From the NCBI GenBank assembly GCA_035294265.1, contig DATGLK010000109.1, positions 1 through 43,994 of the forward strand: 43,994 bases of DNA. The letters run 5' to 3'. The notes beneath the pieces are model-generated. The model saw nothing but the letters and a program-made list of their open reading frames with translations, had not been told where the DNA came from and made no database searches. A program made the translations under genes and the position numbers. This document shows, in pieces, positions 8,638-17,583 of the stretch. Each line of letters begins with the position of its first letter. Within the stretch, counting starts at the first letter, position 1. The stretch comes from Candidatus Binataceae bacterium. Lineage in GTDB: Bacteria > Desulfobacterota > Binatia > Binatales > Binataceae.

Positions 8638-9936
8638 TTACGAGGCGAAGGGTGAGCGCAGGCGGATGCGGCACAGCCCGCTTAGCGCCACAATCGCGAG
8701 CAGAACGGGCAGATGCTGGATCAAGGCGCCCAGGCTGGTTTCCAAGGCCAGCTCCACCGCCCACAGAAATTGCACCAGCAGCGCGCTCTGCAGTGCGAAA
8801 GCCGCATCCGAATAGGGAGCATCGACGAACATCTCTTCCAGCACTCGGCACAGCATGCCGACCATGAACATGCCAATCACCACGCCGGCGATGCCGAAGT
8901 TGGCATAAAATTCGACCAGCATCGGAAAATTGATCGCGGTGTGGTCGTCGTAGCGAGCGACGATGCCGTAGCGTTGGCCAAAGTCCGCGAACAGCAGGGG
9001 TTTACCGGGCATCAGAAAGCGCGGCACCAAGCTCCACGCGAGCAACCAGTAACTCTGGCCCTTCCAGTAGGGCACCTCGCGTGGAGTCTGCTCGATTACC
9101 ACGGCGAAAATATTAATATCGCTCATGCGCGACATCAGCGCGCGCCATTGGTCGTACAACGCTGGATCATCCCAGGTGCTCCGCGCGGCAAGCGCATAAG
9201 CTTCCAGCTTCGCCGCGGTGGAGGCCCGCTCCCAACCCGGTAAGGCCTGCCGAAATACTCCTTTGATTCCGGTAAGCAGCACCAGTAACGGCACCAGGGC
9301 TAGCAGGGTAGCCCAGGGGATGCGCCGGCGCACATGCAGATAAGCAATCAGGATAACAATCACGTAGGTGGCGGGAGTGGCCAGATAGCCTTGGACCATT
9401 TCCAAACCCACTAGCAAGGCGGTGGCCAGCCACAGCCCCGGACGTGGCCAGCCGCGGGCCAACTCGCCGCGAAACTCCAAGAGCCACAGCGCCGACAGGG
9501 CAAAAAAACTCAAAATTACCCCGACCATCAGCAGGCCAGCCAATGTGCGAGGCACACCCACGGTTTGCAAGGTGGCGGCCGTCAGCCCAATCGCCAAAAA
9601 AATGAAAAGCGTGCCCCGCGGATCGCGCCGCCAGCTAATGGACAAGCCTGGCAACCATGGCATGGTCAATTGAAGCAGCGGCAGTTCATAGGCCAGGACC
9701 ATCGCGCTCAAGCCCGCCAGGACCAGCCAGGAGGCGTAATCCAGAGTCCGCTCTCCCATCAAGGCCATTAATTCGTCGCGGTAAAAGAAAGTAGTCAAGC
9801 CGAACAGAGCGACGTGTGCCAGCAGCAGAGCAGGAACCAAGGGAAAACTTGCCGTGCGATGGCGTATCCGCCGTTCCCAAACGACTGCAAACAACAACGC
9901 CAACTCCAGCAGGCTAGTAAACCGATCGATGGTCAT
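8638..9936 (-). CDS. Multi-pass membrane protein, O-antigen polymerase-like
   Basis: A 432-residue integral membrane protein with about ten to twelve hydrophobic segments spread over its length and a larger hydrophilic loop in the middle (about residues 210-300) containing SYWLLAWSLVPRFLMPGKP. After the loop, NFPMLVEFYANFGIAGVVIG resembles the conserved region of Wzy-type O-antigen or exopolysaccharide polymerases, where a large periplasmic loop carries the active residues. No glycosyltransferase or other polysaccharide gene lies nearby, so the role is inferred from topology and this short resemblance. It is upstream of uvrC on the same strand with a 77-base gap that contains the uvrC promoter candidate. 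Confidence 0.6.
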   Translation of the reverse strand: MTIDRFTSLLELALLFAVVWERRIRHRTASFPLVPALLLAHVALFGLTTFFYRDELMALMGERTLDYASWLVLAGLSAMVLAYELPLLQLTMPWLPGLSISWRRDPRGTLFIFLAIGLTAATLQTVGVPRTLAGLLMVGVILSFFALSALWLLEFRGELARGWPRPGLWLATALLVGLEMVQGYLATPATYVIVILIAYLHVRRRIPWATLLALVPLLVLLTGIKGVFRQALPGWERASTAAKLEAYALAARSTWDDPALYDQWRALMSRMSDINIFAVVIEQTPREVPYWKGQSYWLLAWSLVPRFLMPGKPLLFADFGQRYGIVARYDDHTAINFPMLVEFYANFGIAGVVIGMFMVGMLCRVLEEMFVDAPYSDAAFALQSALLVQFLWAVELALETSLGALIQHLPVLLAIVALSGLCRIRLRSPFAS

Positions 9937-10176
9937 CGCATTCGCCGCCCTGGACGGCAGCGCGAATTGTGTCGAGCTACCTATGGCTCTGCTGTCGAAA
10001 AAAGACGCTTCGGTGTCCGGCGCAATTTTGTCGCCTTAAGCGGCGCCAGCCTGCCCGCAGCCGTGCTTTCTGCCTTTTCTGTTGTTCACGGCCCTGTGGT
10101 ATAGGACATTCAGCAAGCAGCGCGGCGGTGAATTGGCGCGCGGCGGCTCAAGTTCCACGCGAAGAGGAAGGTAGTC

Positions 10177-11868
10177 ATGCCCAGGAGCGACGGCGGCGCG
10201 CTGGTGGCGCGCGTGATGCGCGAGAATCGGGTCAAGTATTGCTTCACCATCAACGGCGGCCATCTGTTCCCAATCCTGGCCAACCTGCGCAGCAACGAAA
10301 TTAAGATGATTCACATGCGGCACGAGCAGGCCACCGCCTATGCCGCCGACGCCTACGCCCGCATCACCGGCGAACCCGGTGTATGCATGGTCACGGCCGG
10401 CTGCGGCCTGACCAATGCGGTCACCGGCTTGTGCCTGGCCGGCCTCACCGGCAGCGCCGTGGTCTGCATCTCCGGCCAGCATCCTCACACCGAGGACCAT
10501 TTGGGCTCGTTTCAGGAGGCCTACGGTTCGGAAGTAGTCAGGAGCTTTTCCAAGTACACCAAGCGCGTGACCGATTGGAGTTCGATTGAGTTCGACGTTC
10601 GCACCGCTTTCCGCGAAGCGATTGCGCCACCACAAGGGCCGGCGCTGGTCGAGATTCCGCAAAACGTGCTGTATGCCCAGGGCGAGGAGGAGCGCCAGCG
10701 CAAGGGCGCCAGCCGCTTCACCGCCGACGATTTGCGCACCAGTGCCGATCCGGCCAAAATCGATCGCGCCTTGGAGATGCTGGCCGCCGCCCAACGGCCG
10801 CTGATCGCGGGCGGGGACGGGCTGTTTTGGTCGCAAGCCGGTCCCGAACTGCGGGAGTTCGTCGAGCTGACCGGAATTCCCGCCTATACCCGGCGTGCCG
10901 GCCAGGGGGCGCTCTCCGAGGAGCATCCACTGGCGATTCGGGGCGCATTCAAGAAGCCCTTCACCGGACGAGCCGACGTGGTACTGGCCATAGGCTTTCG
11001 CTTTTGGAGCGGCGAGCATTTTGGCCAACCTCCAACGTGGACCGATCAAGCGAAGTATATTCAGGTCGATTCCACGCCGACGCGGATCGGATGGCAGGTC
11101 GCGGTCGATCTGCCGGTGGTGGGAGATCCCAAACTGGTGCTACGCCAGATGATCCAGCGTATCAAGGAACTCAAGCTGGATTTCAGCCACAATCGCAACT
11201 CCTCCTGGACCAAAGAAGTCGGCCAAGCGCGCGCCAATCTCACACGCGCTCTGGTCGAGCAGGTTGACAAGGCTCGTAACCACGCGCCGCTGCACCCTGC
11301 CCGGCTGGCCAACGATTTGGTCACGGTGATGGATAAAAACGCCAGCGTTGTCATCGACAGCTTCACTTTGTCGGGCTATATGAGCTTATGGATGGCGGCG
11401 CGCTTTCCAGGTCAAATCGTCGATGCCGGGCCGTTGGCTCCAGTGGGCCACGGAGTAGGGATGGGGATCGGCGTGCAACTGGCGCGGCCGGGGGCGCAGG
11501 TAGTGGTGGTCAGCGGCGACGGCGGCATCGGCATTGGCGGCTTCGATATGGAAACTGCGGCCCGCTACAAGCTGCCGGTGGTCTGTGTTATCTGGAACAA
11601 CAGCTCTTGGGGTCCAAGCTTCGAATCGATGCCGATGCTCAAGGATCGTACCGAACCCTTCAACATGCTGGCTGGCATTCGCTACGACAAGATCTTCGCC
11701 GAGATGGGATGCCATGGCGAGCACGTCGAGAGCGGTGACGAGATCGTGCCGGCACTGGAGCGCGCCTTCGCCTCGGGTAAGCCGGCGGTGATCAACGTAA
11801 TCGGCGACAAGACTATCGGCCATCCCAGCTTGGGCGGCAACCTGCTAGGCTCGACCGGTTCCAACTAG
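10177..11868 (+). CDS. Thiamine-diphosphate-dependent enzyme (acetolactate synthase / oxalyl-CoA decarboxylase family)
   Basis: A ThDP enzyme of 563 residues with the three-domain layout of acetolactate synthase, benzoylformate decarboxylase and 2-hydroxyacyl-CoA lyase. The catalytic Glu that activates the thiazolium is E50 in MRHEQATAYAADAYA. The central domain follows at about 190-330. The ThDP/Mg motif starts at GDGGIGIGGFD and ends with NNSSWG near residues 447-478. It lacks a recognisable regulatory partner gene and sits first in a catabolic-looking operon, so branched-chain amino acid synthesis is unlikely; a C-C lyase or decarboxylase acting on an oxo- or hydroxyacyl substrate is more plausible. 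GAGGAAG lies seven bases before the ATG. The next gene starts 25 bases downstream. Confidence 0.85.
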   Translation: MPRSDGGALVARVMRENRVKYCFTINGGHLFPILANLRSNEIKMIHMRHEQATAYAADAYARITGEPGVCMVTAGCGLTNAVTGLCLAGLTGSAVVCISGQHPHTEDHLGSFQEAYGSEVVRSFSKYTKRVTDWSSIEFDVRTAFREAIAPPQGPALVEIPQNVLYAQGEEERQRKGASRFTADDLRTSADPAKIDRALEMLAAAQRPLIAGGDGLFWSQAGPELREFVELTGIPAYTRRAGQGALSEEHPLAIRGAFKKPFTGRADVVLAIGFRFWSGEHFGQPPTWTDQAKYIQVDSTPTRIGWQVAVDLPVVGDPKLVLRQMIQRIKELKLDFSHNRNSSWTKEVGQARANLTRALVEQVDKARNHAPLHPARLANDLVTVMDKNASVVIDSFTLSGYMSLWMAARFPGQIVDAGPLAPVGHGVGMGIGVQLARPGAQVVVVSGDGGIGIGGFDMETAARYKLPVVCVIWNNSSWGPSFESMPMLKDRTEPFNMLAGIRYDKIFAEMGCHGEHVESGDEIVPALERAFASGKPAVINVIGDKTIGHPSLGGNLLGSTGSN

Positions 11869-11893
11869 TCCAGCCCGCAGAAGGAAGGCGGCC

Positions 11894-12754
11894 ATGGCAA
11901 CGATCAGACATTTGGCGTTGGCAACCAACGACCCCGCGGCAAGCGCGGCCTTTTATCGCGACGGTTTTGGTTTCGCCGAGGTCAGTCGCAGCCCCAATGC
12001 GGTGTTCCTAGCCGACGGCAACCTCAACCTGGCCTTCATCCGCTTCTCCACCGATCAGCTCGGCCGCGGGATGGACTACGTCGGCTTGCACCATTTCGGC
12101 CTGCTGGTGGACGACGTCGCGGCTTGGCGCGTGCGGCTGGCGGCACGCGGCATCCATTGCTTCATGGAGCCGCCCAAGGACGGTAGCGGCGATTTCAATT
12201 ACGAATACAAGTTTCGCGGTCCCGACGGGGTCGTTTTTGACCTCACCGACCATCCCTGGAAGGGAACCACTGACTTGGACAAGCAACAGGCTAGCTCCAA
12301 AGGAGATTGCGTGATGGCGAAGATTCGACACATCGCGCTGGCCACCAACGATCCGGTCGCCACCGCCGAGTTCTACAAGCAGGCCTTCGGTTTCCAGGAA
12401 ATCGAGCGGCGCGACAACCCGTTGGCAACCGGCGTCTTCCTAACCGACGGCTCGCTCAATCTAGCCCTGCTCAAGTTCAAATCGGATCAGCTGGGCAAAG
12501 GCATGGACTACGTCGGCCTGCATCATTTCGGCATCCTGGTCGAGGACGTGCGCGAGACCATGGACAAGCTGGAAGCGATGGGCACCCGCTGCTTCCTCAA
12601 ACCCGAGCCCGGTGACAAATCGGGCTTCGAGTACAAATTTCACGGACCCGACGGCGTTGTCTTCGACATCTCCGAGCATCCCTGGGGCGGGACCCCGGCG
12701 CTGGAGCGTGAACCTGCGCCGGCCCCATCGTCAAACCCGCTTAACGCCAAGTAA
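11894..12754 (+). CDS. Two-domain VOC (glyoxalase/dioxygenase fold) protein
   Basis: A 286-residue protein made of two copies of a complete vicinal-oxygen-chelate domain. Copy one starts MATIRHLALATNDP and copy two, at residue 141, starts MAKIRHIALATNDP. Both contain the same landmarks: DGxLNLA, DQLGxGMDYVGLHHFG, a YEYKF or FEYKF strand, GPDGVVFD and a closing HPW. Metal-binding VOC enzymes use His and Glu in such positions (the HH of LHHFG and E of YEYKF are candidates). The linker GTTDLDKQQASSKGDCV looks like former intergenic DNA and still holds a ribosome-binding site. The substrate is unknown; the operon suggests a catabolic ring-cleavage, lyase or isomerase step. Confidence 0.85.
   Translation: MATIRHLALATNDPAASAAFYRDGFGFAEVSRSPNAVFLADGNLNLAFIRFSTDQLGRGMDYVGLHHFGLLVDDVAAWRVRLAARGIHCFMEPPKDGSGDFNYEYKFRGPDGVVFDLTDHPWKGTTDLDKQQASSKGDCVMAKIRHIALATNDPVATAEFYKQAFGFQEIERRDNPLATGVFLTDGSLNLALLKFKSDQLGKGMDYVGLHHFGILVEDVRETMDKLEAMGTRCFLKPEPGDKSGFEYKFHGPDGVVFDISEHPWGGTPALEREPAPAPSSNPLNAK
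12299..12316 (+). promoter_or_regulatory. Internal ribosome-binding site and ATG inside the VOC gene
   Basis: AAAGGAG at 12299-12305 is followed by an eight-base spacer and an in-frame ATG at 12314 that begins the second VOC domain. Strength and spacing equal or exceed those of the true gene starts nearby. It could still start a 146-residue single-domain protein from the same message, or it may be a relic of a former separate gene. Confidence 0.6.
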
Positions 12755-12759
12755 GGCCG

Positions 12760-13824
12760 ATGGCGCGACGCGAGCAGCAAGAACCCATCGACACCCGGGC
12801 CTGGCCCTTGGCCGGGGCGGTTTGGTCACGGCGCGACCTACTGGCGGCGATGGCCACGATGGGCGCGGCGGCGCTAGCCCCAGGGGCACTGGCAGCCAGT
12901 GGGCCCAGCCGGCGGATCATCGATGTGCATCATCACATGCTGCCAACCAGCTACGTGGCCCGTTATCGCAAGGACCTGGTGAGCTGGAAATGGAGCCCGC
13001 AAAGCTCGATCGACGATATGGATCGCAACGGGGTGCGGATGGCGATCGTGTCGGCGATCGATCCCGGCATCTGGTTTGGCGACGTCAAGCAGGCGCGCGA
13101 ATTGGCCCGCCAGTATAACGAATATGGCGCGCGCATGGTGCAGGATTATCCCGGTCGCTTCGGCTTCTTCGCCACTCTGCCGCTACCCGATACCGAGGGT
13201 AGCCTCAAGGAGATTGCTTACGGCCTGGACGTCCTCAAGGCCGATGGTATCGGCCTGTTCACCGACTATGCCGGCCATTACCTGGGCGAGCCCCAGTTCG
13301 CCCCGGTCTTCGACGAACTCAATCGGCGTCGGGCCGTGGTCTATGTCCATCCGGGGCGCCCACCGTGCTGCAGCACCCTAGTGCCACAGGTGGCCACCGC
13401 AATCGAGGAATATCCCTTCGATACCACCCGTACCATTACCAGCTTGCTCTACACCGGTACCCTGACTCGCTGCACCAACGTTCAGTTCATCTTTTCCCAT
13501 GGCGGCGGCACCTTGCCCTTCCTGGCCGACCGAATCGCCAGCGAGGGACGCAACAAGAAACTGGCGGCGCTGCTACCGCATGGCCCGATGCACGAATTGC
13601 ATCGACTGAATTTCGATACCGCCAGCGTCACCAACGGCCCCGCGTTTGCCGCCTTGCTGAAATTCACCAGCCCGCAACACGTGCTTTTCGGCACCGATTT
13701 TCCCTGGGGCAATGCCCATCGCACGCTGTCCGGGCTCGATAGCTTGGGTTTGAGCCGCGCTACCCTCCGAGATATCGAATACCTCAATGCTCTCAATCTA
13801 TTTCCCCGCCTGAGGCGAACCTAG
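12760..13824 (+). CDS. Tat-exported amidohydrolase family 2 (ACMSD-like) protein
   Basis: A metal-dependent TIM-barrel hydrolase or decarboxylase of the amidohydrolase-2 family (relatives include ACMSD and gamma-resorcylate decarboxylase). The 354-residue protein opens with a twin-arginine signal: SRRDLLAAMATMGAAAL and an Ala-rich cleavage region ending near ALAAS at about residue 47. The barrel starts IIDVHHHMLP (first-strand metal His pair), then VYVHPGRPP, FSHGGGTLPF and the catalytic Asp in FGTDFPWGNAH. All expected metal ligands appear present. A periplasmic location is unusual for this family and inferred from the Tat motif. It starts five bases after the VOC gene and ends the operon. 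Confidence 0.85.
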   Translation: MARREQQEPIDTRAWPLAGAVWSRRDLLAAMATMGAAALAPGALAASGPSRRIIDVHHHMLPTSYVARYRKDLVSWKWSPQSSIDDMDRNGVRMAIVSAIDPGIWFGDVKQARELARQYNEYGARMVQDYPGRFGFFATLPLPDTEGSLKEIAYGLDVLKADGIGLFTDYAGHYLGEPQFAPVFDELNRRRAVVYVHPGRPPCCSTLVPQVATAIEEYPFDTTRTITSLLYTGTLTRCTNVQFIFSHGGGTLPFLADRIASEGRNKKLAALLPHGPMHELHRLNFDTASVTNGPAFAALLKFTSPQHVLFGTDFPWGNAHRTLSGLDSLGLSRATLRDIEYLNALNLFPRLRRT

Positions 13825-13966
13825 CCATCTGTTCATGACCTGGGGTGAGCGAATCAGGCTGGACCTCGACCTCCAAACACTTTTTGTTGGCAGAAACCGA
13901 CATATTGTTAGGATTTCATCGGTTATGCTATTCAATCCCTGACTTGCATAGTTTTTCAAGCCGGTC

Positions 13967-15334
13967 ATGACGGGAAGAATTCTGATTGTCGACGACGAAG
14001 AGGCCAGCGCGCGGTTAACTGAGATCGTGCTGGCCGAAGCGGGCCTGGAAACCGAACACTGCAATAGCGCCAAAGCGGCGCTGGAGGCCCTGGGCGAGCG
14101 CGGCACGGACGTCGTCATAAGCGACTTGAAGATGCCCGGGATGGACGGCCTTGAATTGCTGCGCGAAATCCGTCGCCAAGATCCCTGGCTGCCGGTTATC
14201 CTACTGACCGGCTTTAGCAGCATCTCCTCAGCGGTGGCAGCGATGCGCGAGGGGGCATTCGATTACGTCACCAAGCCGGTGAACGGCGAAGAACTGAGCG
14301 CCACCGTCGGGCGCGCGCTCAAAATGACCGAGCTGGAGCGCGAGAACCGCTACTTGCGCAGCGAGGTGGCGAGCCGTTACACACCGGATTCCTTTGTCGC
14401 CGAAAGCGAACACAGCAAAACCGTTTTGACAATGGTACGACGGGTGGCGCGCAGCCGCTCGACCGTGTTGATTCAGGGCGAAAGCGGGACCGGCAAGGAG
14501 TTGGTGGCACGCCTGCTCCACTATTGGAGCGATCGAGTCGGCAAGCCGTTTGTTGCCGTCAATTGCAAGGCTTTCGCCCCGGGAGTGCTGGAGAGCGAGC
14601 TATTCGGCCATGAAAAAGGCGCCTTTACCGGCGCGGCCGGCGAGCATGCCGGATGCTTCGAGCGGGCCACGGGCGGAACTTTGTTTCTGGACGAGATCGG
14701 CGAAATCAGCCTGGATTTTCAAGCCAAGCTGTTGCGGGTGCTGCAGGAGGGCGAGGTCTTGCGGGTGGGCGGGACCAAACCACGCAAGCTGAACGTGCGG
14801 GTGGTCGCTGCCACCAACCGGGTGCTGCAGCAGGAAGTCGCGGCGGGCGATTTCCGCGAGGATCTGTTCTTCCGCCTAAATGTCATCCCGATCACGCTGG
14901 CGCCACTGCGCGAGCGTACCGCGGATATCCTGCCGATCGCTAATCACTTTCTGCGTCACTATGCCGATACCGAGGGACGCCATCTAAGCTTCACGCCCGA
15001 CGCCGCCCAGGCCCTGCTCTCTCATCGCTGGCGCGGCAATATTCGTGAGCTGGAAAACGTGGTCGAGCGGGCCGTCGTCTTGGCCCATGGCAACGAAATC
15101 ACTCCCGCCGACTTGATGCTGGAATCCGAACGCCCACCATCCATACAGGGCGACTGGAGCGGGTTGACCCTTCAGGAACATCTGGATCAGGCTACCGTCA
15201 GCCGAATCAACGACGCCCTCAAGGCCGCCCGCGGTAGCCGCGCCGAGGCGGCGCGCGCGCTGGGAATTGACCGCACCACGCTCTATCGCCTGATGCGGCG
15301 GCTCGGGATGCAAGCCGACGCGGCTCAAGCCTGA
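13967..15334 (+). CDS. Sigma-54-dependent response regulator (NtrC family)
   Basis: A two-component activator of sigma-54 RNA polymerase, 455 residues with the full three-domain layout. The receiver domain (1-120) has the acidic pair D9-D10, phosphoacceptor D53 in [11 protein letters not shown], and the switch Lys in VTKPV. The AAA+ domain has Walker A GESGTGKE, the sigma-54-contacting GAFTGA loop, Walker [12 protein letters not shown], and arginine-finger region. The C-terminal Fis-type helix-turn-helix is [20 protein letters not shown]. No histidine kinase is adjacent; the PAS kinase about 4.4 kb downstream is the nearest candidate. I saw no convincing -24/-12 promoter in the flanking intergenic DNA. 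Confidence 0.95.
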   Translation: MTGRILIVDDEEASARLTEIVLAEAGLETEHCNSAKAALEALGERGTDVVISDLKMPGMDGLELLREIRRQDPWLPVILLTGFSSISSAVAAMREGAFDYVTKPVNGEELSATVGRALKMTELERENRYLRSEVASRYTPDSFVAESEHSKTVLTMVRRVARSRSTVLIQGESGTGKELVARLLHYWSDRVGKPFVAVNCKAFAPGVLESELFGHEKGAFTGAAGEHAGCFERATGGTLFLDEIGEISLDFQAKLLRVLQEGEVLRVGGTKPRKLNVRVVAATNRVLQQEVAAGDFREDLFFRLNVIPITLAPLRERTADILPIANHFLRHYADTEGRHLSFTPDAAQALLSHRWRGNIRELENVVERAVVLAHGNEITPADLMLESERPPSIQGDWSGLTLQEHLDQATVSRINDALKAARGSRAEAARALGIDRTTLYRLMRRLGMQADAAQA

Positions 15335-15451
15335 AAGCTCGAGATTGGCTTGAGAACGCTTGTTAGGCCGCTCAACCACTGCGCCGCCCACCCTGCCGCT
15401 GAGTCCTTTACTGGTTGGATAGCCAGCGAACCAGCGTTGGACTCGCGCAGG

Positions 15452-16324
15452 TCAAGATTGGCGTAAAAATGTCTGGAGCAGCTCGACGAGCTTGGCGGCT
15501 TTCGGATCGCTTGAAGCGCGCGCGACGAACTCGTACAACTGCGCCATGCCGTCATAAATCGTCGCCCCGGTGTGCGCCTGTTCCATAGTCTGGGCGATCT
15601 CTTCCATCTCGGCCACGAAGCGGTAAGCCTTGCGCGGCACCGCCGGGATCGTGCTTTGTAGATGGTGCAGGATGCCTTGGGCGCTGCGCTCCAGTTCCGC
15701 CTCGAGCATCCCTTCCACCTGATAGCGCGCCGCGGCTACGCTCACCGCCGCCCCCAACGCGGTCAATCCTTTAGTCAGGCCGGCGTAACACATCTTGATG
15801 GCCGAAGCCGCACCTGGCGGACCCTCCATCGCGACAACATCAACGCCGTAGCGCGCGCCCAGCGCGGCAAGTTGGCCGACGCCATCGCCGCTGGCAAAAA
15901 TCCGGGCATAGCCTCGATGCGCGCGATCGAACCGCGGCGGCCCGATAATCGAGGCATCGACAAAGCTCGCCCCGCTGCCCGTCACCAGCTCGCCGATCGC
16001 ACGGGCGCTGGCGGGTGCAATCGCATTGCAATCGGCATACAGGGTCGGTGCGCCTTTGCGCCTGAGCGGCCCCACAAAGCGCTCGGCTACCGCCCTGGCC
16101 TGCCCTGGCGGTACCACCGAGAGCATCACATCGGCCTGGCTGACCAATTCCCAGTCGTCGTCTATAGCGTGCGCGCCCGCCGCCTGCGCGCGTGCCCGGC
16201 TGGCCTCGCCGCGGCCGCGCAGCGAGGTCAGCACTCGCGCGCCCGCGCGCACCAGCACCTGCGCCACCGCGCTGCCCATTTCACCATTGCCGATTACTGC
16301 GATTACCTGATCGGAGGATTGCAT
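15452..16324 (-). CDS. NAD(P)-dependent oxidoreductase, 6-phosphogluconate/3-hydroxyisobutyrate dehydrogenase-like (DUF1932)
   Basis: A beta-hydroxyacid-dehydrogenase-like protein of 290 residues. The N-terminal Rossmann motif is VIAVIGNGEMGSAVA, with later VVPPGQA and the GSGASFVDASIIGPP stretch typical of the family before the helical C-terminal domain. The C-terminal part resembles DUF1932, with the conserved Lys in AIKMCYAGLTKG as likely catalytic residue. The ATG at 16324 is chosen because it starts right before the Rossmann strand; the frame stays open 63 codons further upstream only because it overlaps the glycosylase gene. It lies 37 bases downstream of that gene on the same strand and is probably cotranscribed. 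Confidence 0.85.
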   Translation of the reverse strand: MQSSDQVIAVIGNGEMGSAVAQVLVRAGARVLTSLRGRGEASRARAQAAGAHAIDDDWELVSQADVMLSVVPPGQARAVAERFVGPLRRKGAPTLYADCNAIAPASARAIGELVTGSGASFVDASIIGPPRFDRAHRGYARIFASGDGVGQLAALGARYGVDVVAMEGPPGAASAIKMCYAGLTKGLTALGAAVSVAAARYQVEGMLEAELERSAQGILHHLQSTIPAVPRKAYRFVAEMEEIAQTMEQAHTGATIYDGMAQLYEFVARASSDPKAAKLVELLQTFLRQS

Positions 16325-16361
16325 TATCGCTTGCCCTCTGTACCGACCGAAAAAATTGACT

Positions 16362-16994
16362 TCAAGTACGCGGCGGGACCGAAACCCAGCGGTTGCCAAC
16401 CTCGTAAAAGCGCCAGGGCTTGTCGGCCCACGCGCCGGCATAGGCCACATTGATGCGGGCCGAGCAGGCGATTTTGCCGTGCCATCCAGCTTGCAGGTAC
16501 AATTCATCGCCACATAAGTCGCGCCCGTAATCGCGGCCGTCGATAGCCAAGGCTTGGGTCAGCTTGCCCGGACCATTGCAGAGCTCGCGCGAGTGAGCCG
16601 GCCGACCCCGCCGCCGCGCCATCAAATCGAGCCCGCGGACGGGCTCCAACGCGCGAATTAGCACTGCGTGCGGCTGATTCTCTTGGCCGGTCACCAAGTT
16701 TATTGCCCAGCTGCGGCCATAAAGCAAAAAGAGGTAGGCGTGACCCGGCGGCCCGAACATCGCCTCGGTGCGCCGCGTGCGGCCACGCGCGCTATGGGCC
16801 GCCAGATCGCGCGGGCCGCGGTAGGCTTCGGCCTCCACGATTCGCCCTGCGGTTTCGCCTTCGGCGCTGCGCCGGACCAGAATTTGGCCGATGCATTGAC
16901 GGGCCACCACCAGTACCGGTCGCGCATAGAACGACCGCGGCAAGCGATTCCCAAGCGTACCCAGCGCAGTGGTGGACAACGAAGTTTCCGTCAT
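16362..16994 (-). CDS. 3-methyladenine DNA glycosylase (AAG/MPG family)
   Basis: Base-excision repair glycosylase that removes alkylated purines. The 210-residue protein shows the family core: GRIVEAEAYRGPRDLAAHSA with the catalytic Glu, then EAMFGPPGHAYLFLLYGRSW and the product-site region RALEPVRG followed by LCNGPGKLTQALAI. The usual YGMHxCxNVVT is here YGRSWAINLVTG, a modest divergence at the position of the intercalating loop. Length is normal. It sits upstream of the NAD oxidoreductase gene; nothing functional obviously links the two. Confidence 0.93.
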   Translation of the reverse strand: MTETSLSTTALGTLGNRLPRSFYARPVLVVARQCIGQILVRRSAEGETAGRIVEAEAYRGPRDLAAHSARGRTRRTEAMFGPPGHAYLFLLYGRSWAINLVTGQENQPHAVLIRALEPVRGLDLMARRRGRPAHSRELCNGPGKLTQALAIDGRDYGRDLCGDELYLQAGWHGKIACSARINVAYAGAWADKPWRFYEVGNRWVSVPPRT

Positions 16995-17054
16995 CAGCTC
17001 CGGCGGTAATTTCCCTAAGCCTGCGCCTTGAGCCGGGACCTGCGCAAGTTGCGC

Positions 17055-17342
17055 TCACAAAATCAGCCCGATGGCGTCACCCACCAGGCGAAAGGGCAGC
17101 TCGATAGCGGTTGCCACCGCGTGCGCGGTTGCGCCCAGCAGACTATCGGGCCGCGAGGTGGTGGTCGTGGTGGTCGTGGTAGTTTCAGGCGCTGGCTGGT
17201 CAACGTTGTAACCGTTGTCCGCGGGCAGCGAGGTGCTACGCGTAACCGTGGTCTGAGTTTGTTGTCCGGAGGCACATCCCTGCGCGCCGGCGACGGCGAA
17301 CAACGCGCTTGCCACGAGCAGTGCTAAAATTACTTTCGACAT
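17055..17342 (-). CDS. Small exported (lipo)protein with a poly-Thr tract
   Basis: A 95-residue protein with an N-terminal signal (MSKVILALLVASALFAVAGA) ending at a Cys in AQGCASG, a weak lipobox. The mature part has a run of nine Thr followed by SRPDSLLGATA and a hydrophobic C-terminal segment ELPFRLVGDAIGLIL. The start at 17342 is preceded by AAGGATAAGG; a frame-open extension of 12 residues is charged and less likely. No family is recognised. It may be a small envelope lipoprotein. It is transcribed divergently from the universal stress protein gene with about 240 bases between them. Confidence 0.65.
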   Translation of the reverse strand: MSKVILALLVASALFAVAGAQGCASGQQTQTTVTRSTSLPADNGYNVDQPAPETTTTTTTTTSRPDSLLGATAHAVATAIELPFRLVGDAIGLIL

Positions 17343-17583
17343 AGCCTTATCCTTTTCATCCTGCCCATCCTTCTCCAACGTCCGACCTGGATCGAAAGCC
17401 AGGAGCGTGCCATTACTTTCAACCTGGCAATCAGCAACAATCAGATTCCAAAGTTGTCAGATTTGTAATTCTTACCGGAAATAGGTTATCGATCGGGGTT
17501 GCCACTAACGGTATCGAGCATGAACCGCCAGCTTAATCGCTAACGCAGGCGATGGCGAGCATTGCTCATTAAGAGGTACTCTA

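Noticed and set aside
10036-11049. Long minus-strand open frame opposite the TPP enzyme gene
   Set aside because: It mirrors a clearly conserved gene on the plus strand; its translation is Gly/Ala/Arg-rich with no domain. Similar shadows at 2218-3141 and 7832-8815 were rejected for the same reason.
13880-13915. Possible sigma-54 -24/-12 promoter before the NtrC-type gene
   Set aside because: TGGCAG is present but no TTGC-like element lies at the required spacing; the TTGT found is about six bases too far.
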